Shown here: positions 9,784 through 20,539 of the stretch, one piece after another
Layout of the letters: each line of letters begins with the position of its first letter
Position numbering within the stretch: the stretch's first letter is position 1
DNA from: Panicum virgatum
Lineage: Eukaryota; Streptophyta; Magnoliopsida; Poales; Poaceae
DNA length: 64,000 nucleotides
Direction of reading: 5' to 3'
Assembly: GCF_016808335.1 (NCBI RefSeq)
Contig: NC_053140.1
Location: 29,258,086-29,322,085 of the forward strand
The notes under the pieces: model-generated
Told to the model about the DNA's origin: nothing
The model's input: only the letters and a program-made list of their open reading frames with translations
The model's database searches: none
Made by a program: the position numbers and the translations under genes

Positions 9784-10915
9784 AGGGCATTCCTGGCCCT
9801 CCTTCACTTCATCTTTCTCTGGTGGCTTCCTGGTGCAATTATTTGCTTCTGTCCAGTACATCTTTCATGCTTTGCACCATCCAAATCCTGTGAACCACTC
9901 CTTTTTTGCCTTTGATGTCCACTTGCAACATTATTTCTTCACTTTGTGTCATTCACTTTGTACCATACTTCATCATTCATCACATGGTGCCAACTTACTG
10001 AAAATCACATGTCCTTCCCATGTATGGCTGCTCCCTTCTTTGGATCATTTGCATGTGGTGGTAGGTAGAGAGCACAATTCCTTCCCGTGAACTCACTTTG
10101 ATCAATAGATGTTAATCAAGCACATAAACCCTCTCCAAATCATGCTTAGATGTTGAATCCTCCTCTAACTTCGAAATTTCAGAATTAACTCAAAGCATGC
10201 AATGAGCTTAAATGAATAATCAGAGGGGAATCAAAACATCTTTACATTTGTAAGTCGAAAAATATTTTCTGACTACATTAATTTTGGTTGCACCGGAACC
10301 GTTCACTTTCATGAATTGATAGCGAACAATCTCAAATTCAACCGTGGGTCTTGGGTTTAGGTTCTAATTTTTGCCAAAATGAGAGAGAAATTTTTTGAAA
10401 AAGGGAACAATTAAAGTTAGGAAAATTCTAGTCCTATGAAACTGAAAATTCTCTCTATGTTTGAGCGAACCTACGCATCAAAAATTTATATAATATAAAC
10501 ATAGCGCGGCTTTACTCGTGTCTTTTATCTCAACTTGGTCCGGCCGTTATGGAGAGGACGGTCACCAAAAATAGGTATGGAATTTTGGATGTGGCTTTCT
10601 CAAGAAGAGGCAAATAAATCATAGGATGGCTCATGTCATTGGTTTAAAATAAGAAACAACATCGAAATGACCGAGTGAATAAAATCCAAATCGAATTGTT
10701 CGACCGAACGACCAATTGTTCAAAAGTTTATCATGTCCTTGCGTAGCAAAATTCATGACTCACTTACCCAAATCTCTCGCGGGTTGTCCTCCCGGCAGCT
10801 TATTCTTGACTCGACGAACGGGTTGAACTCCCGGCAGCTTTATTCTTGACTCAACGAACGGGTTGCCTCCCGCAAATCACTTCGTTTATAGTCTATAGCT
10901 AGACTTTCTTCTTCT
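9784..10915 (-). mobile_element. Non-coding spacer of element B (position normally held by pol)
   Basis: No gene is seen between gag-protease and the ATHILA-like ORF. The spacer is AT-rich. It has a short tandem repeat (10780-10875) whose units contain the phrase GGGTTG...CTCCCG, which is also seen as GGGAGGCAACCCG near 23409 in element D. RT, RNase H and integrase are entirely absent. Confidence 0.7.
10780..10875. repeat. Tandem repeat of about 39 bp in element B
   Basis: There are two full units (10780-10818 and 10819-10858) and a partial third unit. Each has the form CGGGTTG, then TCCCGGCAGCTT, then ATTCTTGACTC and ACGAA. They differ by a few substitutions and one length change. Confidence 0.75.
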
Positions 10916-13156
10916 TTACTTCGGACCAATGCTCGGTGATGGCGCTGCAGTCTTGGGTACCCACTTCCGCACAATCCTTGGTGCGGGTTTGTCTTCCAGG
11001 TTAGTCATCTTTTTGGTCTTCATAGGCGTGCTTCTAGCTTTTATCTTGACGGGTGCAACGATCTTCTTTGTCGCGATGGACGCGACGACTTCTTTCTCCT
11101 TCTTCGCTTCCTTCTTGTTCGGCTCCTCTTCTTTCTTCAGCTTCTCCTCTATGACACGGCGGTGAGGCGGAACATATTTGACATTGATCATGTTGCATAC
11201 CTCGAGGCGTGGACGAAACTTGAACTCACTTGTGGTGCCATTGATGTCGAATTTGATCTCCCCCTTGCCAACGTCAATGTTCGCCCTTGCGGTCTTGAGG
11301 AAAGGCCTCCCAAGTATGAGAGGCGCCTTGCTCCCTTCTCCCATATCGAGAATCACAAAGTCAACGGGAACTAAGTGTTCTCCAATCTTCACGGGCACGT
11401 CTTCGGCGATTCCCAAAGGATAGCGAACGGAATTGTCCGCTAACTCTATGCACATGGCGGTGGGTTCCGGCTCCGGTAAGCTTAGCTTCTCGAACACGTT
11501 CTTTGGCATGACGCTCACACTTGCGCTGAGATCACAAAGTGCTCTTTCCAACATAATAGATCCAATGGAACACGGGATGGTAGGACATCCGGGGTCCCTC
11601 TTCTTCTCAGGAGCTTCATTAGCGATTGCCGCGCTACACTCCTCGGTTAGCTTGACGGTGCTTGGCGGTATCTCGCGCTTGTTTCCCATGATGTCTTTGA
11701 AGTAGCGAGAATATGTTGGAACTTGTAGAGCGTCCAAGAGCGGCATGTTGATGCTCAACCTGCGTACCATGTCAACAAATTTGTTGAATTGCTCATCTTT
11801 ATGTTTACCTTTGCGGTATCGTGGCCTTGGCGGTAGAATCTTGGTGTCCATATCATCTATTTCAAACTCCATTTCTTCGGTAACTATCTCTGGCATAGGA
11901 GTAGGCGCCTTCTCTTTGATGATGGTCTCCACTTCAACTCTTGGCTTAGGCTTCCTTGCTCCCGCTGCATGTTCGGGTTCTTCGGTCTCCTTTCCCGAGC
12001 GAGTTTGAATTGCCTTAGCCGTCTCCGGACCTTGAGGTTGCCCGGGCAACTTTTTTTTGTTGCTAGATAAGCGTCCGGCGAGCTGGGCTACTTGCATTTC
12101 TAGCATCTTCATCATGTTGAGTACTTGAAGGTTAGAGCTCCCGACCTCTGTCACCTTGCCATCAATGTTCTCCAAGATCTTGTCCGTAGCCTTGAACTTG
12201 GTGACGGTGTCCTTGTTGATCTTGCCTTGCCCGTAGCGGAAGTTGGGTTGCGGGATCCATTCTCCCTTCTTCATGTAGTCGAGCATCTTGGCTTCCTCCA
12301 GGCAATTCTTTTGGACATGGTCGTACTCTCCACATTCTTCACATGTAGACCTTGCTTCGGCCGCCTTCAAATCAATAGCTTGGGCTTCTCCCTTTTCCAC
12401 TTCCATCTTCTCCTACCTTCTCATGAGCGAGTCGATCTTCCCTTCTAACACTTCTTCACGTTCCACATGCAATACACTCTTCGCGGCGCCCACGGCTTGG
12501 AGTGGTTGTAGGCACCCCGATGATGCCCATGCATCATTGCCCGCCACCTTCTTGAATAGCTTGAAAACTTGAGTCGGCGTGAGCTCAATGATCGATCCTC
12601 CTGCCGATGCGTCAATAATCCCCCTTGATGCAGTAGTGAGGCCTTGATAGAACTTCTAGACCACATCTTCCCTTGAGAACTTGTGATGAGGTACGGCGCG
12701 GATGTAGTCGTTGAAGCGCTCATAGGCTTCCGCAATAGTCTCCGTCGGGGCTTGCGCCAATGTAGCAATCTTGTTGCGCAAAATTTGGGTCTTGCCCAGC
12801 GAGTAGAACTCCGTCATGAACTCCTTCATCAAGGACTCCCAATTTTGCACCGTGTGTGCCGGTAGAGAATGAAACCATTGCAGCGCTCTCCCAAGTAGAG
12901 AGAACGAAAAGAGCCTCGCTCTCATTTGATCTTGAGTCATCCCTTGCATGTCGAAGGTGCGGCATAGTTGGAGGAAAGCTTGAAGATATAGATTAGCGTC
13001 TTCTTTTCCAGTGAAGGGCGAGCTTTGCACCATCCTTATGATTGAAGTCTTGATCTCGAACAGAACTCCGATGTTGTCGAGATTTTGGATCGGCAAGTCC
13101 CGAATGTCCGGAGTGCATAGCTCTCCGATCGTACGCTCCTGCTCCGGTAGCGCCAT
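10916..13156 (-). pseudogene. gag-protease of element B with two nonsense codons
   Basis: One reading frame of 747 codons runs from 13156 to 10916, with in-frame TAG codons at 12656-12658 and 12413-12415. The N-terminal part is a retrotransposon gag domain (around LLGRALQWFHSLP). It is followed by a CCHC zinc knuckle (CEECGEYDHVQKNC, C-x2-C-x4-H-x4-C). The C-terminal part is the Athila-type aspartic protease with the active-site region LCDLSASVSVMP, where relatives usually have DLGAS, and the second conserved block LILGRPFLKTARA. The product would form the virus-like particle core and process it. Both stops sit where a Gln codon (CAG to TAG) would fit. There is no pol downstream. Confidence 0.85.
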
Positions 13157-13599
13157 CCCTTGGTGAAGTGGCGCCTCCTTTGGGCTTGTTGGTGGAGTCG
13201 CTCAAGGTGAAGACGATGAACCGGTGACTTCTTATTTTGGATCTACTAGTTCCAGCTTCCTTGATCGCGCTTCTCGTCTCCTTTGCCTGTAAATTTTTTC
13301 TGGATCATCCACAAAATTTTCGGGTTTGTTGGAGAGGCTCCCGTCCATCTCCTATTAGGGGTTAGTGAAAAGAAAAAGAAAAAATATATACGAGATCTAA
13401 AAGATGAATATACAAGATCTAAAACATAAAAGAAAAAATAAAGCAAAATAAAGCAAACTCTAGATTAGATTGATTTTCGTGGAATAGATCCGTTTTTTTT
13501 AGTTAGCACAAAAATATGAGATCTAAAAAGGTCAAAAAGAAAAATGAAGAAAAAGAAATATTTACGAATGCAAGTAAGATTGGATCTTAAATCGATGGT

Positions 13600-13617
13600 T
13601 CCCCGGCAACGGCGCCA
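13600..13617 (-). other. Primer-binding site of element B (tRNA-Asp type)
   Basis: Read on the minus strand it is TGGCGCCGTTGCCGGGGA, which fits the 3' end of plant tRNA-Asp and is typical of Athila/Tat elements. It lies 8 bases beyond the end of the LTR (13626). Confidence 0.85.
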
Positions 13618-13625
13618 GAAAAGCT

Positions 13626-15044
13626 TGTTGACGCTCCTTAGCGCCCCGATTTGTATACCGCAAGCGCACGGGATCGTGTAGCTTTTCCCTTAGAGTATTC
13701 CCCCAAGGTTTATCAATCCACGGAACCAATGATACAAGAATCAATCTACTAACATAGAGAATCCTTTGCGTTGAGATGGTGTAAAACGAATCTAATCTAC
13801 TAAAAACAGCAAACACCGAAGGTAGCAAGAGAAAGTTAGAGATAACCAATCTAGATCACCTAGATCATGCATATGTTGTAGTTTAAGCCAGATGTAGTGA
13901 AGCAAGACAGATGTGAATCTCAATGAAAAGCATCTTTAAACCCAAAATCTCCAATCCGATCCTTCGATACCCCCATCTACTAAAGCAAAGCCCTGTCACG
14001 ACGCCCCCCTTTGGACGAAAGCACCCAGAAGCAAGTCGCACCCCCCTTTGGTAGTTCCGCCATGAACCTCTAGCCACCATGACTACAAGATCATGCTAAG
14101 CGATCTATCTCGATAATAGATCTAGGATGAAGCAAACCCAAAGAAAAGAACGAAATCGAAAGGGAGAACATGGTCGCTAAAAATTCGGAATCACAAGTAA
14201 CTTCACCATGAATGATTGTACATCACAAGATCACAACCGGGGCCCTACCTTGATCTTGATGATCCTAGCTCCAGAACTCCGACGTGGTCTTAATTGCAAG
14301 GTTCCCACGTCGGCTAGGGAAGCCCCTAGACAACTAGCACGACCCTCGGCTCTCCGAGAGGTGTCCCTCTATCTCCTCTGCTCCTTGGCGTCGTCTCCCG
14401 AATTGATCTCTGCTTGAGCCTCGGGGAGGGGTCTTTAAATAGCCCCAAGAAACCCTAGGTCGAAGCGAAGGCCGAGAAGCCCTGGAAAAGGCCTGGGCCA
14501 GCCGGCTCAATGGGCCTAGGCGGGCCGGCCTGGCCCATTTCCTTGCCTCCTCGCGTCCTCCTTTCTCCCCAAGTCTTCTAGAGTCTTCTGGAGTTTATGC
14601 CTTTCACGATTGCACCCCGTGAGACGTCGTTATCTTCGAGATATCTTCGAGGAAAGGGATAGGATGGAAAATCCTTCCTTAAATCTCTCTTTGCTTTGCT
14701 TAGCCCCGAAGTATCTTGATCTTATCTTGTGGGCTTTGTCCTTTGGGCTTCATTGGAGGGTGGATGTGCATCAATGGGCCTCTACTCTTCATGGCCTTTG
14801 GTCCTTTGTTCGGGCTTTGGCCTTCATCTTTCTTCGTGTCATCGCGTGATCATGGGCCTCATCATTTCATGCTCCAAAATTGGTCAAAAACTTGCAAAAA
14901 CGAAGTACCTCCAAAATATATGTGCAAATGCGAAAATGACCAATAATTGGGCCGAGGTTAGGATGGTTAGTGATTTTGATATTAAATTTATGCCATTATC
15001 AAAGTTAAACAGGGGATAAAATGGATACTTAAGGAGCGCCAACA
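13626..15044 (-). mobile_element. Full-length LTR, family B
   Basis: The LTR is 1419 bp, from TGTTGG (at 15044 on the minus strand) to CAACA (13626). It acts as the 5' LTR of element B because the primer-binding site follows. A polypurine tract also adjoins its outer end (15045-15057), as for a 3' LTR. The palindrome pair is at 14496-14530 and the TATA box (TTTAAATA) is at 14433-14441, 54 bases further on. Confidence 0.88.
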
Positions 15045-15337
15045 TTCCCCCATGCTTAAACCTTACTCGTCCTCGAGTAAGTCTTTGATAAAAATCAGCA
15101 TTGCCTTTCGGTGTCCAATCCCTGCACTTGATCATACACGAGAAAACACAATGCTCCCAAAAATATTTCGCAGTTAATAGTTCAAGTTGTAACCAGCTTT
15201 TTCAATGTGGAGCATTTTATTCATGGTCTTGTCAGCGATCACTCTCCTTGATTGCCTCTTGCGTTGTGTCCTTGGTCATAATACTGCTGAAATGCTCCTC
15301 CATTAAGGAGTTTCTCCTAGGCACATAAACATCTCCA
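15045..15337 (-). mobile_element. Chimeric scrap: polypurine tract, 3' region and ATHILA-ORF tail
   Basis: 15045-15205 is the polypurine tract and 3' region of a family B element (near-identical to 18265-18425). At 15206 it switches to the end of the ATHILA-like ORF (compare 7804-7890) for about 100 bases. Unassigned filler follows and then a piece of LTR begins. No intact gene is present. Confidence 0.6.
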
Positions 15338-16175
15338 TCAACAAGACATGATTATCATTACTCACATAGTAGATTCGTTTGGATCGTCACCACCGAGTAC
15401 ATACCATTGACAACTCCAACTAGCTCATGAACTCCACCACGGCACAACCACGCAAGGGGGCCATGGCGGCTAGGGGCAGCCTAAGCCATCTCCTAGACAA
15501 CTTCGAAGACTTGCAGTGGTCGTCGTCTCCCTCCGGTCTTGGCCCTAGGTTTTCATCGAGTTCGGTGTGGATGGATGCTGTGAGTTGAATAAGGTGCGAA
15601 CTATTTATAAGCCGAGGAAGCCACCGGTCGAAGGGGAGGCTGAACCGCCTCAGAAACGGGCTACCCTCTTTCGGGCTCGCCTCGGTCTCATCTTTCGCGT
15701 GTAGACTCCTCGCATCTTCTAGAATTTATGTCCTTCACGAATGCACCCCTTTGGACGTTGTTATCTTGGAGATATCTTCGGGGAAAGGATAGGATAGGGA
15801 ATTCTTCCTTAAATCATCATTTGCTTTGCTTAATCCCGAAGTATCTTGATCTCATCTTTGTGGGCTTGGTCCTTTGGGCTCTCTTGGAGGATGGATGTGC
15901 ATGAATGGGCTTCGAATCAACATGGGCTTTGGTCCTTAATTTGGGCTTTGGTCTTCGTCTTTCTCCGTATTAGCGCTCGGTCACGGGCCTCGTCATTTCA
16001 TGCTCCAAAATAGGCCAAAATCCTGCAAAAACGAAGTTCCTCCAAAATATATGTGCAAGTGTGAAAATGACCAATAATTAGGCCGGGGTTAGGACGGTTA
16101 GAGATTTTGATATTAAATTCATGCCATTATCAAGGATAAACAAGGGATAAAATGGGTACTTAAGGAGTGCCAACA
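15338..16175 (-). mobile_element. Truncated family B LTR lacking the palindrome module
   Basis: This carries the start of the LTR (TGTTGG at 16175, minus strand) through the TATA box (15601-15611) to a break near 15338. It matches the reverse complement of 19057 to about 19925. The 34-bp palindrome module found at 19571-19604 is absent, leaving a clean join at 15658-15664. Confidence 0.8.
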
Positions 16176-18237
16176 TTCCCCCCATGCTTACCTTGCTCGT
16201 CCTCGAGTAAGTCCATGAGCTTTACTTATAAAGAAATCAGCGTTGCCCCTCAATGTCCACTCTGCACTTAGTCATACATAACAAGACATATTGCTCTCTC
16301 AAGTATTTAGCATTTAAGTTCATGTTGTGACCGGCTACTTTTTCATTATGGAAGATAGACTAGCAATTAAAGAACAAGCCACAATAATAAATGAATGCAA
16401 TGCTCTCAAACTTAAGCGAACTTCAAACCTTTACCTTGTTTCATCGTGAAGAGTTTTCAAAAGAATGCATATCAAACATAAGTGAGGTTCTCTTGCAAAA
16501 TATCATGGAAATACTCATCTCATCAAGTCTCTCAAGCCTACATTAGATTGTCTTCAACCTATTCTACTCATATATAAAAGTGGAAGGCTTATGTGGAGCT
16601 TGGTAGGTAAAAACAATCCTAGCAAAATGTTATATCTGAAATATTGTCAAACTAAGAGAGAGATCTATTGGATTTACTGAGACTAGTCAAAAAGGCCATT
16701 GGAAAATAATGTTGGAGAGGGAGAAATATGAAACACACACATTTAGATAGGTGGACATGTGCAAGTGGCAAATGGATGATCCCGAGACACAAATGAAGTT
16801 CTCGTTATCGGATTGCACATGGTTGGAAGATTTGAGTATGGAATAGTTCTTCAAAGTAACTTGGAAAAATAATGAAGCCAAAAAGAGCTAAGGAGCATTT
16901 TATTCTTCTCTTTTTTTTCTTTTATTTTTCTTTTCTTTTCGCTCCTTAGAACTTTTGATAACATAGAGTACTTACCCAGCCATCCCCCCATGCTTGAACG
17001 AATGCTCGTCCTCGAGTATGAATAGTGGGAGAACCAACTAGCTAGGGTAAGTATCTCAAATTCACCTTCTTCTTCATAGAACCTCTTGAATCTCTAGGGA
17101 GCCTTGTATCCCAAAACTTTTCTTTATATGGTGCCCTTGATTCTTTTGATTCCGTCGAAATGATAATCCATACTCAAATTGGGTTGTGGTCAAGGAGGTA
17201 ATCACAAAAAGATATTTTTGGTTTAGGGTGGATATCCAGCGAGGTTTGCAAAATTCCCGAAGTAGAAACTCACAATGCATGGATAAATAGGCTAGCAGAA
17301 AGAAGGTTACACAAAAAAACGGAATGACCAGCTTCTTAGTCTCATACCAAAGAAATCAATCTTAATCCAACTCATCAAAATATAAGTTTGCAATCTAAAG
17401 GTTTCATCATGAAAGAATATGTATGTATAGGCTTTGGTAGGTAGAACTTTGCAAGAGATTCACAAATGTAGATAGCATATGAATTAAGTTTTCAAATTAA
17501 ACAACACAAGGTGTAAGGTCATCGGTAGACTTAAATCAAAGAGCAACATAGAATATGTGGGTCTAGAATTTAGTCATTTAACCTCCACAAATAAAAGAGC
17601 CGGTATTTAATCATTTTAATTCCATTTAATTGAGAGCAAATGGTTAAGTCATATACAACATAGCGTAGGTAAAATAAAGCAGCAACTTTCATCATTTTTT
17701 CATAAGCATAAGGCATTGCCAAAATGTATCAATGTGGTGAGCACAAGTTATGGTGTTCCTATACTTATTGAAAACAAAAATAAAACTAGGTTGTCCTCCT
17801 AGAAGCCATGTGATAGGTTGAGAGATATATACAAAGGTTGCATCTATGGTTGAAGGCATATATGTACAAGCATTTAGAAAAAGAGAGAGTTGAGGAAGAA
17901 TTATCGTCCTTCTCGATGCTCGTAATGAAGTGTAGTGCGGCCTCCCCCATACTTAAGCATTGTGCAAAGCATGTAAGAAGAATCATGAGCATCTTGTGGC
18001 AACCGTGATTATCACACTCCATGAGATCTTTCTTCCTTGTCCACGAAATCCTCCCCCATGCTTAGCATGATGCTAGGCGTGGAAGGAGAAGATGGACCAT
18101 CTTGCAATTCTTGAAGTCTTTCCCTCATGTGTATGAATATCATCTTCAATGTGTCTTCACCTTTGTTGCCTCAATTTCCTTCAACTTCTTCTTGTACTAA
18201 GTCATGGTCCCAATCATTGCTTCACATCCACCCTCCA
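16176..18237 (-). mobile_element. Non-coding 3' region of a family B element
   Basis: It starts at a polypurine tract (16176-16188) and holds the conserved untranslated blocks seen also at 667-1480, 7030-7800 and 18265-19056 (for example around GGACATGTGCAA and GGATTGCACATGGTTGGA). A second GCATGGGGGGATG motif lies at 16983-16996 and others near 17945 and 18050. No gene is seen. Confidence 0.65.
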
Positions 18238-19056
18238 AATGGATACTTAAGGAGCGCCAACATTCCCCCATACTTAAACCTTGCTCGTCCTTGAGTAAGT
18301 CTTTGATAAAAATCAGCGTTGCCTTTCGGTGTCCAATCCCTGCACTTGATCATACACGAGAAAACACAATGCTCCCAAAAATATTTCGCAGTTAATAGTT
18401 CAAGTTGTAACCAGCTTTTTCAATGTGGAAGGTAGATACAAGTTAAATGCTTCCCCACAATTATTAAACACATGCTCTCAAAATTAAACAAGTCTCAGAA
18501 TTAAGAAAGTAAGTTCCATAAATAATGCTAAACCAAGATCAATAATTTAAACCTCATTGAAATTTGCTCATGGAAACTCTCAGCTCATCTTGTCTCTCAA
18601 ACTTGCTAGAACTTTCTCCTTTCTTTCTCTCATATATATGTGTGAGGCTTTATCTGGAGCTCTGGAAAGGTTAGTCCTAACAAAAGATATTATAATCAAG
18701 ATATTATCAAAACAAGAAATACTTCTTATGGATTTACCGAGACTCGTCAAAAAGACCATTGGAAAATAATTTCTTTGTAGAGAGGGAGAGAATGGAACAC
18801 ACACTTTAGATGGTGGACATGTGCAAATGGCAACGATTGATCCCAAGGCACAACTGAAGTCCTTGTTATCGGATTGCACATGGTTGGAATAATTGAGTAT
18901 AAAATAATCTTCAAAGTACTTGGAGTTTAATGAAGCAAACGGGACCGAGGAGCTTTTCATCATCATTTTTTTTCTTCTCTCTTCTCTTTTTTTCTTTTCT
19001 TTTCTTTCTTTTTGCTCCTCAGAACCGTTGGCAACACAATGCACTTACTCCACCTA
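18238..19056 (-). mobile_element. Family B 3' region with a 27-bp LTR stub
   Basis: Only the first 27 bases of the LTR (18238-18264) remain, followed by the polypurine tract and 3' region, nearly identical to 15045-15205 at its start. It ends abruptly at 19056 where a plus-strand LTR begins. The plus-strand LTR seems to have inserted into this fragment. Confidence 0.65.
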
Positions 19057-20513
19057 TGTTGGCGCTCCATAAGTACCCATTTTATTCCTTGTTTATCCTT
19101 GATAATGGCATGAATTTAATATCAAAATCACTAATCGTCCTAACCCCGGCCTAATTATTGGTCATTTTCACACTTGCACATATATTTTGGAGGAACTTTA
19201 TTTTTGCAGGTTTTTGACCTATTTTGGAGCATGAAATGACGAGGCCCGTGATCGAGCGCCAACACGAAGAAAGACGAAGGCCAAAGCCCAAAGGAAGGAC
19301 CAAATCCCATGTTGATTCGAAGCCCATTCATGCATATCCATCCTCCAAGAGAGCCCAAAGGACCGAGCCCACGAAGATGAGATCAAGATACTTCGGGATT
19401 AAGCAAAGCAAATGAAGATTTAAGGAAGGATTCCCTATCCTATCCTTTCCTCGAAGATATCTCCAAGATAACGACGTCCAAAGGGGTGCAATCATGAAGG
19501 ACATAAACTCTAGAAGATGTGAGGAGTCTACATGCGAAAGATGAGACCGAGGCGGGCCCGAAAGAGGGTAGGCCGGCCGGCCTATGCCCATGAGCCGGCC
19601 GGCCTAGCCCGTTTCCGTGGCGGTTCGGCCTCCCCTTCGACCGGTGGCTTCCTCGGCTTATAAATAGCTCGCACCTTATTCAACTCGGGGCATCCATCCA
19701 CCCAGAACTCGACGAAAACCTAGGACCATGACTGGAGGGAGACGACGGCCGCCGCAAGTCTTCGAAGTTGTCTAGGAGATGGCTTAGGCCACCCCTAGCC
19801 GCCATGGCCTCCCTGCGTGGTTGTGCCATGGTGGAGTTCATGAGCTAGTTGGAGTCGTCGATGGTATGTACTTGGTGGTGACGATCCAAACGAACCTATC
19901 ATGTGAGTAGTGATAATCATGTCTTCTGAATCTATTAGCGATCATGTTCTCTCTTTCGATTTTGTTCTTTTCTTTGGGTTTGCTTCATCTTAGATCTATT
20001 ATCGAGATAGATCGCTTAGCATGATCTTGTAGTCATGGTGGCTAGAGGTTCATGGCGGAACTACCAAAGGGGGTTCGACTTGCTTCAGGGTGCTTTCGTC
20101 CAAAGGGGGGCGTCGTGACAGGGCGTTGCTTTAAGTAGATGGGGTATCAAAGGATTGGATTGGAGATTTTGGGTTTAAAGATGCCATTGATTGAGATGCA
20201 TGATTGATTTGCTCGTTAGCTTGAACTACAACTAGATGACAATAGGCCTAGTCATGTCTTTGGTTTTGCTATGGTTACTCCTATGTTCATGGATGAGATC
20301 AACCTTTAAACAACACTCATATCTATTAAAGGTTACTCTATATGTGCAATTCATGCTTCATGTTAGGATAGATCCGTTAGATTAGATGGAAAACCTTGGG
20401 TAGTGCTTTGTCGATCCACGGATTGATAAACCTTGGGGGAATACTCTAAGGGAAAAGCTACACGATCCCGTGCGCTTGCGGTATATAAATTGGGGTGCTA
20501 AGGAGCGTCAACA
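19057..20513 (+). mobile_element. 5' LTR of element D, family B
   Basis: The LTR is 1457 bp, from TGTTGG to CAACA, followed after 8 bases by a primer-binding site. The palindrome pair (19571-19582, 19594-19604) is 54 bases upstream of a TATA box TTATAAATAG (19658-19667). The 34-bp module is flanked by TA on both sides. Confidence 0.88.
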
Positions 20514-20521
20514 AGCTTTTC

Positions 20522-20539
20522 TAGCGCCGTTGCCGGGGA
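20522..20539 (+). other. Primer-binding site of element D
   Basis: TAGCGCCGTTGCCGGGGA differs at one base from the tRNA-Asp-type site of element B. Confidence 0.85.
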
